From Christensenella sp. UBA6420 (lineage in GTDB: Bacteria > Bacillota > Clostridia > Christensenellales > DTU072), in NCBI GenBank assembly GCA_002439705.1, contig DJPE01000065.1, positions 1-5,852 of the forward strand: a stretch of 5,852 nt of DNA, read 5' to 3'. Position 1 is the first letter of the stretch; each line of letters opens with the position of its first letter. This document shows positions 4,442 to 5,852 of the stretch, in pieces. Both the position numbers and the translations under genes were made by a program. The notes below the pieces were generated by a model. It was not told the DNA's origin. It made no database searches and saw only the letters and a list, made by a program, of their open reading frames with translations.

Positions 4442-5852
4442 TGATTAAGAATTTTGCAGAACTCGAAAAAAAGTGTAACGAATGCGCTTCTTGTCTCGAT
4501 TCCAAGTTCACGGGAGCGGACGGCAGAAGGCATATCGTTCTTTGCGGCGGTACGGGCTGCTTATCTTCCCACTCGGAAGAAATAAAAGCCGAATTCGAAA
4601 GACTCGTTGCCGAAAAAGGACTCGAAGATAAAGTCACCATAAATATGGTAGGTTGCTTCGGTTTCTGTTCGCAGGGTCCGTTCGTAAAGATTTATCCCGA
4701 AGATACCCTTTACAGAATGGTCACTATCGAAGACGTTGCGGAAATAGTCGAAAGCGACCTCGAAAACGGCGTTATCGTCGACAGACTCCTGTACGTTGAC
4801 CCCGCCACGCATCAGAAAATCAGCAAGCAGGACGATATAAACTTCTATAAAAAACAGGTTCGTATCGCTTTGCACGGTTGCGGCAGTATCAACCCGGAAA
4901 AGATAGAAGAAGGTCTCGGAGCAGGCGCGTTCAAAGGTCTTGCCCGTGCGTTGCGGATGGACAGAGCCGACGTCATTAAAGAAATTCTCGACAGCGGACT
5001 CCGCGGCCGTGGCGGCGGCGGTTTCCCCACCGGTCGTAAATGGCAGTTTGCTTACGCCCAGCCCGAAGGCGAAAAGTACGTCGTCTGTAACGGCGACGAA
5101 GGCGACCCCGGTGCGTTTATGGACAGGTCGATTTTGGAAGGTAACCCTCTTGCTGTAATCGAAGGTATGATGATAGCCGGTTACGCTATCGGCGCGCGGA
5201 ACGGTTACTTCTACGTAAGAGCGGAATATCCTATAGCAGTACACAGACTTAAAATAGCCATTAAAGAAGCCGAAGCTCTCGGGCTTCTCGGAGATAACAT
5301 TTTAGGCACGGACTTCTCCTTCCGCGTACACATAAGACTCGGAGCGGGCGCGTTCGTCTGCGGTGAAGAAACCGCTCTCCTTAACTCCATCGAAGGACAA
5401 AGGGGTATGCCCCGTCCGCGTCCTCCGTTCCCGGCGGTTAAGGGATTATGGGACAGTCCTACCATCGTCAACAACGTAGAAACGTTGGCTTGCGTACCTT
5501 ATATAATGAGAGAAGGTTACCGGGCGTTCGCTAAACACGGCACCGAAAAGTCGAAAGGAACGAAAGTTTTTGCGCTCGGCGGTAAGGTCAACAACGTAGG
5601 TCTCGTAGAAGTTCCTATGGGTACTACTTTAAGGGAAATCGTTTACGAAATCGGCGGTGGTATCCCTCACGGCAAAAAGTTCAAAGCGGCTCAAACGGGC
5701 GGACCTTCGGGCGGATGTATTCCCGCTGAAAAATTAGACGTAGCCATCGACTACGATTCTTTAATGCAAATCGGTTCTATGATGGGTTCGGGCGGACTTA
5801 TCGTTATGGACGAAGACAACTGTATGGTCGACGTTGCGAAGTTCTATATGGA
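4441..5852 (+). CDS. nuoF: NuoF/HydB-type FMN- and NADH-binding subunit (3' partial)
   Basis: This flavin subunit accepts or donates electrons from NAD(H) in HydABC/Hnd-type bifurcating hydrogenases and related complexes. The visible 470 residues include an N-terminal thioredoxin-like [2Fe-2S] domain (about 30-105) with Cys35-x4-Cys40 and Cys72-x3-Cys76. The NuoF core follows: the glycine-rich FMN site Gly-Leu-Arg-Gly-Arg-Gly with four further glycines (186-198), Cys-Asn-Gly-Asp-Glu-Gly-Asp-Pro-Gly (216-224), and Gly-Ala-Gly-Ala-Phe-Val-Cys-Gly-Glu-Glu-Thr (301-311). An SLBB-like segment lies at about 374-430. The window stops before the C-terminal [4Fe-4S] motif (Ser-Cys-Gly-x-Cys-x-Pro-Cys in homologues) and any ferredoxin tail. 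Fusion of a thioredoxin-like domain to NuoF is the HydB/HndC arrangement; complex I NuoF lacks it. Cys12-x2-Cys15-x2-Cys18 at the N-terminus is an unexpected extra. AAGGAGG at 4427-4433, inside the upstream gene's end, is 7 bases before the ATG. The symbol is family level; hydB or hndC also fits. Confidence 0.94.
   Translation, partial: MIKNFAELEKKCNECASCLDSKFTGADGRRHIVLCGGTGCLSSHSEEIKAEFERLVAEKGLEDKVTINMVGCFGFCSQGPFVKIYPEDTLYRMVTIEDVAEIVESDLENGVIVDRLLYVDPATHQKISKQDDINFYKKQVRIALHGCGSINPEKIEEGLGAGAFKGLARALRMDRADVIKEILDSGLRGRGGGGFPTGRKWQFAYAQPEGEKYVVCNGDEGDPGAFMDRSILEGNPLAVIEGMMIAGYAIGARNGYFYVRAEYPIAVHRLKIAIKEAEALGLLGDNILGTDFSFRVHIRLGAGAFVCGEETALLNSIEGQRGMPRPRPPFPAVKGLWDSPTIVNNVETLACVPYIMREGYRAFAKHGTEKSKGTKVFALGGKVNNVGLVEVPMGTTLREIVYEIGGGIPHGKKFKAAQTGGPSGGCIPAEKLDVAIDYDSLMQIGSMMGSGGLIVMDEDNCMVDVAKFYM

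Noticed and set aside
4561..5244. 227-residue open frame on the minus strand
   Set aside because: It is antisense to the NuoF-type gene, whose motifs are unmistakable; there is no promoter, ribosome binding site or recognisable domain.

Overview
The window reads like the chromosome of an anaerobic, low-to-medium GC Bacillota, most likely class Clostridia. The grounds are strong AGGAGG-type ribosome binding sites, consensus sigma-A promoters, a Gram-positive style lipoprotein, a NifU-like/GGGtGRT gene pair that I associate with Clostridia, and NuoE/NuoF-type subunits of the kind found in electron-bifurcating [FeFe] hydrogenases. Genus cannot be assigned from the sequence alone.

Layout: (1) Positions 2-1369 (+) hold the C-terminal half of an MMPL/RND-family membrane protein whose start lies before the window. 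(2) After a 91-base gap with a probable promoter come two tightly spaced genes, a NifU-N-like scaffold protein (1461-2156) and a GGGtGRT family protein (2166-3164), closed by a clear terminator (3193-3224). (3) A small putative lipoprotein gene on the minus strand (3312-3701) converges on that pair. It has its own consensus promoter and a terminator at 3257-3288. (4) A divergent intergenic region (3702-3955) leads to a plus-strand operon: a NuoE/HydC-type [2Fe-2S] subunit (3956-4441), overlapping by one base a NuoF/HydB-type flavin and NADH-binding subunit (4441 to the window end, truncated).

How they work together: the last two genes are almost certainly partners in one soluble NAD(H)-dependent oxidoreductase. 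The HydB-type fusion of a thioredoxin-like [2Fe-2S] domain to the NuoF core points to a bifurcating hydrogenase or similar complex rather than respiratory complex I. A catalytic subunit such as [FeFe] hydrogenase HydA would be expected just beyond the window. The NifU-like/GGGtGRT pair is probably linked to iron-sulfur or redox metabolism, but its biochemical role is not established as far as I know. The MMPL protein and the lipoprotein are envelope components with no visible tie to the rest.

The least explained parts are the NifU-like/GGGtGRT pair, with a rearranged cysteine pattern in the NifU-like partner, and two tandem 20-bp dyads just downstream of the hydrogenase-type operon promoter. 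I saw no tRNA, rRNA, CRISPR array, insertion sequence or phage feature.
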